The translations under genes were made by a program, and so were the position numbers. This document shows positions 54,970 through 64,000 of a DNA stretch of 64,000 nt, one piece after another. This DNA comes from Rhynchopus sp. YZ270_cl-10 (taxonomy: Eukaryota > Euglenozoa > Diplonemea > Diplonemida > Diplonemidae), in contig OZ037929.1 of NCBI GenBank assembly GCA_964035575.1, forward strand, positions 868,001 to 932,000, in the 5' to 3' direction. The notes beneath the pieces are model-generated. The model did not search any database. It was not told where the DNA came from and worked only from the letters and a program-made list of their open reading frames with translations. Position 1 is the stretch's first letter, and each line of letters opens with the position of its first letter.

Positions 54970-57696
54970 CTAGAGTGCGGAGAGACGGTGGGCCTGTGGA
55001 AAATGATTTAATTTTTGAGGTCACTGCACGTTATCAATTATTATTTCATATCATTCTTTTCTAACTGAAAAGAAGGCAAAAGCGGGTGCGAAAAAAAATG
55101 TTACCAATTATTGAAAACGTATTCAATATAAATCCAAAGCTTTTCACTAAAAGACTACAAGACTTTCCATAGATGTGTCCATGCAACGTACACATAACAT
55201 CCTGGCAAAGAGCATTTCCACAGAATACACAGTACATACCTTGTCAGCGCAGCCAGCAGCGTCAAGGTCCTCAAGCTGGTCGAAGATCGACTGCTTTCCT
55301 CCGAGCTCGGTCTTCACCTGTGTCGAATAATAGAGGCATTGAAAGACGTGGGGCAGGTGTACAAAAAAAAGATCGGGTCTTTTGTTTGTGCGCTCAAAGC
55401 CGGGACACGTGGACAAGTCACTGGGCGTGGACAAGCCACTAAGTGTCACATTTGAGTAACTAAGGACAGGCCACTGCACGTGGACAAGCCACTAAAGTGT
55501 TACATTAAAGCAACTAAGGACAAGCCACTGCACGTGGACAAGTCACTGGGCGTGGACAAGCCACTAAGTGTCACATTTGAGTAACTAGTTACATTAAAGC
55601 AACTAAGGACAAGCCACTGCACGTGGACAAGTCACTGGGCGTGGACAAGCCACTAAGTGTTACATTTGAGTAACTTGGGGATTGACCCCATGGATGGGAA
55701 CAGACTCGTCGTCTGTGTTACCGACCAACTCTGTGGCGGCCATTCGAAGCACTGGTGCCCCCTGACGGATGGCATAACAGCACGGGGGGCACCAGTGCTG
55801 TTAAGAAACAAGAAGATGCCTCTACGCGTCGTTTCTGATCCTGCAAAAACCGCATTATCCATTTTGTTTGTGCGCTCAAAGCCGGGAAAACAAAAAGGTG
55901 AAAAAATGTGTTAAACTGAAGTACGGTTGTTGTGGTTAATTGAGTACTCAAAGAAAACAAGCAAGCTTCTGTTTTTTTCAATCCGTTTTGTTTGCCCTGC
56001 AGCGCTGCCTCCAATCTTTTTAGAACTGACAACAAGTTGTTTTATCAAAAAAATGCTTGAAAACCTCAAGAAACCTCACTATGAAACATTGCGATGCTGA
56101 GACACCACCCTCGTTGATGATGGTATGCAAAAGAAATTGAAGTTATTGATGCAGGCACCTCCGACTGACCCACTGTATGATGCCAGCCCCGGATGAAATC
56201 ATAAAAGAGAAGTCGAAAGTGCAAAACGCCTCACCGTTCATCGGCGGACGCAGGGCACTGATCAAAAGAGAACATAGGCATACCTGGGGGTCGACAGACC
56301 AGTTGGTGATGGTTTTTGTGGAGACTCCGCTCTTGAGAAGGACCTTGCCGAAGGGGTCGTGCGCGATGTCGGCCTTGAGCCAGTTGGTGCGCTCAGCGAG
56401 GGCCTCGAAGGGCGACGCGCTTGCGTGCACGGCGTTGTCGCCAACGTTGGGCTCGGCGCTCAGACCAAGGTGTTCCCAGTCGTTGTAGACGGCACGGCGG
56501 AGGGATCCCTCAGGTGCGTCGGCAGGGTCGGTGGGCCCAAGCACCTTTCCACGGAAGTCGCTCCACGAGGTCTGCTCAGGGGAGAAGTCGACAGTGTAGT
56601 AGTGGATGGAGGTGCCGGGGGTGGTGAACTTCGAGCGCATCTGCATGAAGAACCCGTTGAACGCGTAGATCGGCTCCTTGCCCTCAACGTCGATCTGTCC
56701 ACAGTAGAAGCCTCCTCCGAACTTCACAAGCTTCTTGTCGTTTTTCGCCTGCGCCCAGATCTTGTCAAGGCCCTCAGCGTCGACACCCAGAAGCTTGCAT
56801 GCGTCCATGGCGTTGTAGACGACACCCTTCTTGAGTGCGTCTCCCCACTCGAGGCCGAACTTCTCCTTGAACTTGTCGGCAGGGACGTTGAGCTCGTGGG
56901 GCTTGAGGATGGTGGCCTTGGAGGCAATGGCGTAGTAGTGCTGGTCGATGAAGAGGTTCGAGTCGATCTCCTCTCCGGTGATCTCGCCCTGCGAGGTCAC
57001 GTTGATGCCCTTCGCTGCGAACTCACGCTCCACAAGCTCACGCACCTTCTCGGTGTTGGCATGCGGCTTCACGAACACGTATGCGTGGTTTCTCACAGCG
57101 CCTCCGGTCGGTGTCTTCACTCCCCACAGGCACTCCTCAAAGCAACGGAACTTGTCCTGTGTAGTGTGGGTAATAGAGTAGCACACAGCAGCACATATAA
57201 AGAACAGTTCATGAATTTTCCCCCAAAGCTTCTATGTGCAAAGCCAATGACGTGGCACAAACTCCTCTGGGACAAGACATAGACACTCCGTCCACCCCCT
57301 GGAATGTCTCATTTGGGGTGATCAGGGGGTACTTCTCTGGAACAAAAATTCTCAAAACCCATGAGAATCGCAAAAAAAACCGCACAAAATGACATTGGGG
57401 GACAAATTGCAACAAATCTTTCCAAAGAAGAAAAAATCGATTTGAAATATGAAGTAGACATATCCTTAGGTATTTACGTGACCTTGAAGTGGCAATGGAT
57501 TGCCTATGGTCCTTAAAGGGTTAAAATATAAACTATTAAAAATGTGTCTTTTGAACCATCTGAAAAGAGCGAACGTGCCCCCTCAGATGCACCACGCACC
57601 TACATCATGCCATACCTCGATTTGGTCCTTCGCGACCATGGAGAGCCCGGCGGCACCCACCGCTCCCCATAACAGTTTCACGCCTTGTGATGCCAT
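54970..57696 (-). CDS. Divergent nucleoside diphosphate kinase, NDPK copy 2
   Basis: Four exons: 57616-57696, 56284-57156, 55240-55317 and, by analogy with copy 1, 54970-54993; product about 351 aa. Exon 1 encodes MASQGVKLLWGAVGAAGLSM followed by VAKDQIE, a hydrophobic N-terminus that could be a signal anchor or organelle-targeting helix, unlike the acylated N-terminus and PDZ domain of copy 1. The kinase region is very similar to copy 1 (HAYVFVKPHANTEKVRELVE, KVLGPTDPADAPEGSLRRAV, GDNAVHASASPFEAL) and keeps the active-site His. Exon 3 (IFDQLEDLDAAGCADK) and the tiny last exon (AHRLSAL) pair with those of copy 1. The ATG is about 19 nt after a CCCCCCCCACAG acceptor-like tract. Intron 2 (966 nt) carries an insertion with a 26-bp duplication. 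The two copies share reaction but differ in address within the cell. Confidence 0.85.
55406..55861. mobile_element. 456-bp insertion with 26-bp flanking duplication, minisatellite inside
   Basis: The 26 bp beginning TTTTGTTTGTGCG and ending AAGCCGGGA occur at 55380-55405 and again at 55862-55887; the same stretch occurs once at about 23289-23314, the empty form. The insert begins with tandem units holding CGTGGACAAGCCACTAAGTG and CATTTGAGTAACTAAGG (to about 55676), then a hairpin with arms AGCACTGGTGCCCCC / GGGGGGCACCAGTGCT around 55749-55799. Long target duplications point to target-primed or staggered-cut insertion; no known family is recognised. It lies in intron 2 of NDPK copy 2. Confidence 0.7.
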
Positions 57697-58312
57697 GATT
57701 CCTCTTGTATCTCTGTGGGGGGGGATGTGGTGTGGTGTGTGACGTGACACATGATGCCAAGCCATTTGGAGCTGCAACCAACAGAAGGTGCAAAAAGAAA
57801 CCTCGCAGGTCGCCCATGCCGTAGTGTGAACGGAGAAATAGTAGGATCGGGTAGGTACGTACTAGTTGTTTTCGTTGCTTGCACAAAATCCTCCTGTTTT
57901 GAGGGATGATTTGGCGACCGTACCCCGGTAAATACTATTTCTCCTTTAAAGCGGGCTTCGTAGGAATAAAACAATATATGAGAGGATGGGGTGACGTTGT
58001 TGTTAATGCAAAACCACACCCAGTACAACCACACAAGGGGGTGGCTGGCCAGGTGGTGCCACATTGCGTTTTATGGGTAAAATAGCAGGATCTACGGTGG
58101 ATGTGGGAATGTGTGGGGGGCGGGGAGAACGGGTTGCTTTGGGGGAGAAGGTACACGAAAAAAAAGAGAGCAACGAGAAAAAAAAAATGGTTTTGGTAAT
58201 ATGAACGTTAGCCTCCCGAGCTCAAGTCTATATGCTACCAAATACAAAAAAACATAAAAAAACCCCTTACACACAACCGTCTTCTAATGACGTATGTTGT
58301 GCGGGGTTTTTT
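57697..58312. other. Spacer upstream of NDPK copy 2
   Basis: The first 40 bp are the pyrimidine tract in transcript sense. A CAACCAACAGAAGGTGC block and a CCGTAGTGTGAACGG block (57772-57835) match the spacer near 46305-46360. No gene. Confidence 0.5.
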
Positions 58313-58660
58313 TGCTTTTGTGAAAAATTGTCGGAATAGTGTAGTTGCCACCTGTGCAAGCTCCACATGTCTGTTTTGTTGTATCGACGATCACTTTACA
58401 CCTACTGGTGTGAAGATCTTTATCGCAATCGTTTTTCTTTGTATTTTTTTTTGAAAAGAAAAAAAAAATACCATTCCTTTTTACGGAACGGAGCATGTAC
58501 GGTCCTGGAAACTCCAAGAAAAATGGAGTCGGCAGGGCTTAATAGGAAGTTGCCTTTCCTAAACGTGCACACAACAACAACTAAAAAGGGGAGGTGTCGT
58601 CACTCACCTATATCATTGAAATAACATTGCTTACCAATGGTATACTCCAATGGTTTGTCC
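58313..58660 (+). repeat. Dispersed ~300-bp repeat, copy 1
   Basis: It begins with an R2-like start (GAAAAATTGTCGG, TAGTGTAGTTGCCACC), continues through TACGGTCCTGGAAACTCC, AAATGGAGTCGGCAGG, GAAGTTGCCTTTCCTAAACG and TGTCGTCACTCACC, and ends near ACATTGCTTACCAATGG. The second copy is at 62632-62915. No coding frame is shared by both. Confidence 0.7.
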
Positions 58661-58844
58661 CCATTTCTTTATTCTTTTTTCTACAGCACATTCATCTTGT
58701 GTAACGCAACATAGGGGGGATAAAATAAACTAAAATACCCCAGACCCTTGTGGGGTTGGGGGGGGGGTGTCTCGCACAATAATTATTTGACAGTAGTTTG
58801 TGGATGTTGACACATCGTTGTACCTTGGCTGCATTTAAAAAAAG

Positions 58845-58906
58845 TGAAGTTGATAGTGCAAAACGCCTCTGCGACGCAGGCACTGACACTCCGCGGGTTA
58901 TCGAAC
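58845..58906 (+). repeat. R5 repeat (representative of about 4-6 copies)
   Basis: Consensus: GAAGTTGATAGTGCAAAACG, CCTCTGGGACGCAGGCACTG, ACACTCCGCGGGTTATCGA. Other copies start near 4432, 6035 (second half), 16236, 28246 (short), 28371 (short) and 56208 (short). Those at 4432, 6035, 28246 and 56208 lie in introns. This copy is cut by the hAT element at 58907. Confidence 0.65.
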
Positions 58907-59770
58907 CAGTGTTTCCGCGACCCAAAAATCGGACGAAGTTCGTCCGGTAGGAAAAAAAAAAAAAAAAACTGCCGGACGAAGTTCGTCCGGACGAAGTTCA
59001 TCCGGGGAGTGGGAAAAATGGGTGGGGAGAGGGCCCGGGGTACATTGTAAAGTGGACGAGTGGGGTGCGGCCCCGCAGGGGACGCACCCCACCCCGTATA
59101 GAAAAATAAAGGCCTCCCCTCTTTGGCGTCGCGCAGATCTGCGGCCGCACTTATGGTATCCCCCTCTATCATTCCCCTCAAACCCTTTGCGGGTTTGCGC
59201 ACGGAGTACAGCATTGAACAGCTAGGCAGATTGTACGACCAGTTCTTCACCCCCCACAAACTGTCCTACATGCATCACGATGTCGTGGGCGGGGATGCGC
59301 TGAAGCCGGTGTACAGCGACACCGCTGAACGGAAGCAGTTCCAGACAGCCAGTATTGTGCAGGGGGTTGAATTCAGTGACCTGTTGGCAGAGTGGCAAGA
59401 GCTCAAGTCGGCGTTGAGGGTGTGCACCTCAATGACAACTCTTCATGACGTTCTGATGTATGTTGAGCTCAATGAGGAAGGTGACACCGAGTACCCTCAG
59501 ATGAGGACGTTACTCCGTCTCTTGTTCACTCTTCCTGTGGGTACAAGCACAGCTGAGCGCTTATTCCACCACCCGCCACGCTTTGTTTTCGAGTATCTCG
59601 TAACGTGAGTTTCTCACCTGTTGTGTCTCACGAAAGACCGTGAGGCGAGACAACTCCGCCGGAGGCCCCCGACCTGTATTGTGTTAAGCACTAGTAAAAA
59701 AAATTTTTTTGGGGGGAAAAAAAAACTCGTCCGCCCCCTTCGAAAACACCGGAAGAACGCGGAAACCCTG
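58907..59770 (+). mobile_element. hAT element carrying a transposase fragment
   Basis: Ends CAGTGTTTCCGCG and CGCGGAAACCCTG are inverted with one mismatch, and a perfect 8-bp duplication TATCGAAC flanks it (58899-58906 and 59771-59778). It was inserted into an R5 repeat at its GTTATCGAAC block. Near the left end are repeats of GGACGAAGTTCGTCCGG, a strong palindrome. The 864-bp element carries the C-terminal part of a hAT transposase only. Confidence 0.9.
59123..59608 (+). pseudogene. hAT transposase C-terminal dimerisation fragment
   Basis: A 161-codon frame ending with YPQMRTLLRLLFTLPVGTST followed by AERLF. This matches the hAT dimerisation motif (Leu-Pro-x-Ser/Thr-x-x-x-x-Glu-Arg-x-Phe). 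Upstream residues (YSIEQLGRLYDQFFTPHKLS, DLLAEWQELKSALRV) fit the helical region before it. The catalytic RNase H core and zinc finger are absent, so it cannot move by itself. It is the only + strand coding sequence I support apart from repeat frames. Confidence 0.7.
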
Positions 59771-60283
59771 TATCGAACCCCGGTAAAAAAAAAAATCTCA
59801 TTTCTTCCCTGCTGCTTGCCCTACAGAGAACCAGCGTGAGAACATCACAAAAAAGAAAGTAAACAATAAAAAAAAATTGACCGATGAATGTGCCTCGTAC
59901 ACATGCACACCCTATCTATTGTTAGGGCCCTTCTAATCTATGGTGGTAATCATTGAAGCCACACGCCGTCTTCCCCTCTCCATTATTCCATCATTGAATA
60001 AGCAAAAAAAGCGGCGCTAAGTGTAATGGTATATTCAGCTGTTGAAGCCTTCCATACAACTATGGACTCCCCTTTCTCAAACCCACCCACTGTATCTACT
60101 GGTGTGACGTCGTTGCCCTACCATTCTTTGCCTATCTACATTACTGCTCATCGGCCAGTGGCCACCTTGCGCTGAAGAAAAATAAGAGAGAAAAAAAAAC
60201 TGTGGTTGTTGATGCAGGCACCTCTGACTGACTCATGTGCAATGTCAGCCATCCGGATGAAAGCACAAAAAATACTTCACTAT
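59771..60283. other. Spacer with R4 and R6 repeats
   Basis: An R4-like copy lies at 59879-59912 (GATGAATGTGCCTCG, ACACATGCACACC) and an R6 copy at 60208-60270 (TTGTTGATGCAGGCACC). No gene is supported. Confidence 0.5.
60208..60270 (+). repeat. R6 repeat (3 copies)
   Basis: Consensus: TTATTGATGCAGGCACCTCC, then GACTGACCCA, with GATGAAA and CA a little further on. Other copies start near 46222 and 56136. The copy at 56136 lies in intron 2 of NDPK copy 2. No pairing structure is obvious. Confidence 0.6.
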
Positions 60284-62584
60284 CTGGGGGTGGTTTGGGG
60301 TACTTTATGTCAAATTCACAAAAAAAAAAGCACAAAAAATTCACAAAAAAAAAAAAGGGGGAATAGTCAGTTATACCCTACCCTTTTTTTGAAATGGTCA
60401 GAGATACCCGAAAATAAGTTCAGATATACCCGAAAACCAGAAATAGGGCATAACTGACTATATCTGAACTTATTTTCGGGTATTTGAACTTATTTTCGGG
60501 TATATCTGAACTTTTTTCGGGTATCTCTGAACTTATTTGGGGTACCCACTTATTTGGGGGTACCCCCTTTGATTTTTTGCCCAGTGGGTGAGTGACCCAC
60601 CATGAGGGAATGCGACAGCAGAGACAGCATTGAAGCAGCATGGTATGATTTTCACCCCTCTACCCCACACACAGTTACTTTTAGTGGGGGTAAATACCCG
60701 CAAACCCGCAAACCCTTATACATGGTCCCTCGCTTCGCTTGGGAACCATTAGTGCAGCAGGAAACTCTCTGTAGCGTGAAAAAAGGCTACCTTATTTCGC
60801 GGAAATACATAGTTATTACCACTTTTTTCATTAACCTCACCCTTCCCGACTACTGCGTTTGTATACCATAACTTAATCACACCCCACATTTACACTCATC
60901 ACAGGATCGTGAAATCTGAACTGCATCCGTGATTGCGATGAGCGCCGCTCTCCGACATTCAACAACTCAAAATCCAAGGCTTCACCCAAATCAATCTATT
61001 CTAGATTTGTTTGTGGACGAAGACCTGGGGGTGGGAACACTTTGTCAGTCACTGCTATAGCCATTAACCCAGGGAGCATAGCTAGTGCAAGAAATTCGAC
61101 TTTGGAAACCTTCCGGAAAGTCTGTCCTCTGCTTACGGAGGACGAGGCACAAGAAAATATTGCGTTCCCCCAGAAAACCAGTGCACATTTCACACTCCTT
61201 GTGGGTGGTCTTGTTGCCTTTTTTGTCAAGTAATTTTGGCCCAGGCATGCTCTCGAAGCATGACAATTTAGTGTGTATGGGGCAGGGTGTTGTTTTGTTC
61301 TGAATTCTCTTTGTTATAACATCTAAGTCAATTGCGGGTGGTGGTTTGTGTAGCGTGAGGCACTCTTTTTAGCAAACTTCCTGCGGCTGCTAAAGTGTTA
61401 TTTCTCCGGATTTAACAACGTACAGCGTAACATAGTGGTTTAGCCTGGTCGACACAACCTTTGATAGATATGGGATAACCAACCCCCTTCGACCCCTCGT
61501 GGGTTCACTGAACAAGCCCTAGTGGTAGTTAAACGCGATTGACATTTACATTTCTTAGAGATGAAAGAACAAGATAACACTTCTGTACCCGCGCATCAAA
61601 ATTGTGGAAAACTTTGCACCCCAAACACCCTCAACACCCTCAACAACGCCCGCCAAAAGGCGCCCCTTGTTGCTGGGAGTTGGTTCTCATGATACCTGCA
61701 CAGCGGGCATTCCTCTGAGTCCAACGCATGTTTGGCCTGTCTGCGGCGTTGTACTTCAGGTGCACGAAGACAGGGTCTGGTGGTAAATTTTGCGTAGTAC
61801 TGCGACGTGGTACTGCGTGGGTCTGGGAACCTGGTACCTGGGTACAGGAAATTTGTTGTGGAAGACATCAACCACCATGCATTGAGGAGGGTAAGACAGT
61901 GTTCGCAGTTTCTACCTGATAGCATTACAACATTTAACTTCTCCACGGGGGTCTTGGGCCGTTCACTCGGTTCTACCTTGACTACCGGAAGATATTCTTG
62001 AGGCCTTTTTGGTCTCTAGAATATCCGGTCTTCCCGAACGGAGGCACACTTTGTGTGTTACTACGACCTGGCAATTTCCAGCAGTAGGTTAAGTAATCTT
62101 TCTTGTAAATTGTTGGATCATTATCTCCTCAGTGCATGAATGCCCCACGTGACTGGACACTTTTGTGTTTGTCATGTGGAGCTGTGGTTGCTCTTTCACG
62201 ACTTTTTTCCTGTTCCTGGGTACCTGGACCTGGACCTCTGGTATCTGGGTATCTGGGTATACCCGAAAACCAACTTTTTTGGGGTACCCGAAAAAAGTTG
62301 GCGATATGGTAAAATAAGTTGAGAAATAGTCAGAGATACCCGAAATACCCGAAAATAAGTTCAGATATTGGTCAGTTATGCCCTATTTTTGAAAATGGGG
62401 CATCTCTGACCAATATCTGAACTTATTTTCGGGTATCTCTGACCAATATCTGAACTTATTTTCGGGTATCTCTGACCATTTCAAAAAAAGGGTAGGGCAT
62501 AACTGACTATTCCCCAAAAAAAAAACACAAATGTTGAATATTTGTGGATTTTTGATGATAAAGTACACCCCAAACCACCCCCAG
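60284..62584. mobile_element. 2.3-kb element with mirrored ends
   Basis: The left end CTGGGGGTGGTTTGGGGTAC and right end TACACCCCAAACCACCCCCAG are inverted with a 2-nt indel. Inside both ends are arrays of AACTTATTTTCGGGTA and its complement (60375-60560 and 62262-62490), which fold on themselves. The interior (60.6-62.2 kb) has short GC-balanced stretches; minus-strand pieces at 61596-61946 and 61045-61266 hold Cys-x2-Cys pairs (EECPLCRYH, KECEMCTG) that recall the Cys-rich end of some DNA transposases, piggyBac among them. I do not assign a family. No target duplication is obvious. Confidence 0.6.
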
Positions 62585-62631
62585 TTCATTTCGTTCTCTT
62601 TTTTTTGAAAATATGCGGTCATCAAAGTTTC

Positions 62632-62915
62632 AAATTAATTTTGTTGAAAAATTTGGTGTGGTATTAGGGCAGACCCCAAGAGGATTGAGCCTGTACTATA
62701 TTTATTTTAAAAACCTTCTTTTTTTTTTTGTTACCACTCCTTTCAGGGAATGTAACGGTCCTGGAAGCTCCAGGAAAAATGGAGTCGGCAGGCTAAAGAG
62801 GAAGTTGCCTTTCCTAAACGTGCACACAACTGGCAAAAAGGTGTCGTCACTCACCTGTATCATTATTGAAATAACATTGCTTACCAATGGTACACATCCA
62901 ATGTTGCTGCCCCGC
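62632..62915 (+). repeat. Dispersed ~300-bp repeat, copy 2
   Basis: Second copy of the repeat at 58313-58660 in the same orientation. The R2-like start differs (GAAAAATTTGGTG, TTAGGGCAGACCCC), but from ACGGTCCTGGAAGCTCC to ACATTGCTTACCAATGG the two are close. Confidence 0.7.
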
Positions 62916-63270
62916 ACTTATTTTGATTATTTTTTAAATTTTCCGCTACGAGCCAAATTTTATCTAAAACTGAATTTGGGAGTCCAAACAATGACCCAAA
63001 AAAAAAAAAAATCGAGCTTTTTTTTTTTCAAATAGCTGGGATTAGACCTTTCCCCTCCCCCAACTTAGCCCTACCCCCTCATTTTTCTAAACAAAAACAA
63101 AACGCATCCCTCTAGAAATACACCTCTCTCGCGACAGTGTATCTTCAATCAAAACCACTACTGTCCTCACGCAACACGATGAGTCGTTTTTTATTTTTTT
63201 TGAAAACTTGGTTGTATTAGTGCAGACCACCCTAGAGTGTACTCCACTATAATTCTTCCAGATCCTCCTC
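62916..63270. other. Spacer with R3 and R2 copies
   Basis: An R3 copy lies at 63112-63145 (TAGAAATACACCTCTCTCGCG, AGTGTATC) and an R2 copy at 63203-63255 (AAAACTTGGTTGTATTAGTG, ACTCCACTAT), about 15 bp from the stop of the next gene. No coding exon. Confidence 0.55.
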
Positions 63271-63958
63271 TCAGATCCCATTCCGCTGTGCAGTGTAGTT
63301 GCTCTTCCTCAACCGTCTCTCCTCTTCTAGCATGTCTTCGTAGTGAAGCTGTCGTTGCAGACGTTTTTCATGGGCAATTTTGCGGGCAGCTTCATCTGTA
63401 TCGGGGGCAGCTCCGGGCGACGACGACACCTGCCCTTGCGGTGTCCCACCTCCACCACCCCCACCACCCCCACCCACCTCCTCCTGATAGCGCTCCGGTG
63501 TGGGTGTCGCCCCGGACATAGGCATCTCGACCCGCCCCTGCTGCTTTGCCCTCTCCGCTCTCCTATCTTGCAGCTGCTGTTTGATTCTCTGCCTGCGTCT
63601 TTCTCTGTCACCGTCCTCAGGGGCGATCACATTGTACTCCTCTCTCGGTGGTTCTTCCCTTTCTACTGGTGCTGGGTCTTCATGGACTAGGAGGGTGGGG
63701 CCAGAGGACATTGCGGAGAGATAGCTGCTGTTCTTAGTGGGTGCGCCAGCGCCGTAGCGAGACTGCAGGGTCTGGCTGCGGACAGACGCGGCAGCAGAGG
63801 CGGCGGCAGCAACGGTGCCGGCAGTGAGAGGAGAAGGTGACGCAGTGTAGCCGCCACGCGTCTGGCTGCCTGCAGAGGCAGAGACGGTGCGTGGGGAGGG
63901 GGGGATGGTGTCCTGCGATTCGTTGTCGTAGCGGCTGTCGAGGTTCGAGGTGGAGCGG
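63271..63958 (-). CDS. 3'-terminal exon of an Ala/Ser- and Arg/Glu-rich protein (partial)
   Basis: The last exon of a gene that continues beyond the right edge. The acceptor is CTCTCTCTCTCCCACAG at about 63959-63975; the exon opens in phase 1 and encodes about 229 residues. The first half is Ser/Ala/Thr-rich with repeated Ser-Gln-Thr and Ser-Arg-Tyr pairs (NLDSRYDNESQDTIPP, SQTLQSRYGAGAPTKNSS). The second half is charged (DGDRERRRQRIKQQLQDRRA, EKRLQRQLHYEDMLEEERRL) and probably coiled coil, with a 10-Gly tract between. No family recognised; a cytoskeletal protein would fit. The true N-terminus is not in the window. Confidence 0.75.
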
Positions 63959-64000
63959 CTGTGGGAGAGAGAGAGGTGGGGTGGTAATTAAGGTGATATT

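Noticed and set aside
61045-61946. piggyBac transposase C-terminus
   Set aside because: Only two Cys-x2-Cys pairs in short separate frames; not enough to assign the family.

Overview
The window looks like nuclear DNA of a unicellular eukaryote, most likely a euglenozoan of the intron-bearing kind (diplonemid or euglenid). Four observations support this. (1) All 13 host-type genes I can support, over 64 kb, read from the minus strand, as in a directional gene cluster. (2) Several start codons lie 6-60 nt downstream of a long pyrimidine tract ending in AG, with no upstream coding exon, which is what a spliced-leader acceptor looks like. (3) One gene encodes a protein with the layout of BILBO1, the flagellar pocket collar protein of trypanosomes. 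(4) The genes also have ordinary GT-AG cis introns, which nearly excludes kinetoplastids. The placement is an inference; no rRNA, tRNA or spliced-leader gene was seen.

Layout, left to right. 0-8.6 kb: a VIT-like tail-anchored protein, a four-exon PDZ + nucleoside diphosphate kinase (NDPK) gene with an N-terminal Met-Gly-Cys acylation signal, and a PhnP-like metallo-beta-lactamase. 8.6-13.2 kb: gene desert with two small palindromic MITEs. 13.2-23.1 kb: a secreted CAP + Cys-rich + leucine-rich-repeat protein, a 794-bp foldback element, a RetSat-type FAD oxidoreductase and an unrecognised 523-residue protein. 24.5-26.6 kb: a TIR-bounded element holding a reverse-transcriptase-like fossil. 28-31 kb: the BILBO1-like gene (5 exons, 730 aa). 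32-41 kb: hAT-type elements, two small secreted 'NWYPAGVPG' proteins, tandem copies of a ~0.55-kb repeat (family B) and a 390-bp (TACAG)78 microsatellite. 41.5-46.1 kb: a complete five-exon mitochondrial pyruvate carboxylase (1187 aa). 46.9-54 kb: two small unknown proteins, a hAT element nested in a hAT element nested in family B, and a third secreted protein. 55-57.7 kb: a second NDPK gene with a different N-terminus. 58-63 kb: a hAT element with a transposase fragment and a 2.3-kb TIR element. The right edge cuts a low-complexity Ala/Ser/Arg-rich gene.

Between and inside the genes lie dozens of short hairpin repeats (families R1-R6). Several share a loop close to CCTCTCGTG while their stems differ, and every copy I found has the same orientation, antisense to the genes. 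Several sit inside introns. Together with clean target-site duplications and, in three cases, an empty site visible elsewhere in the window, this is the most unusual content here. No CRISPR array, prokaryotic operon or complete virus-like element was found.
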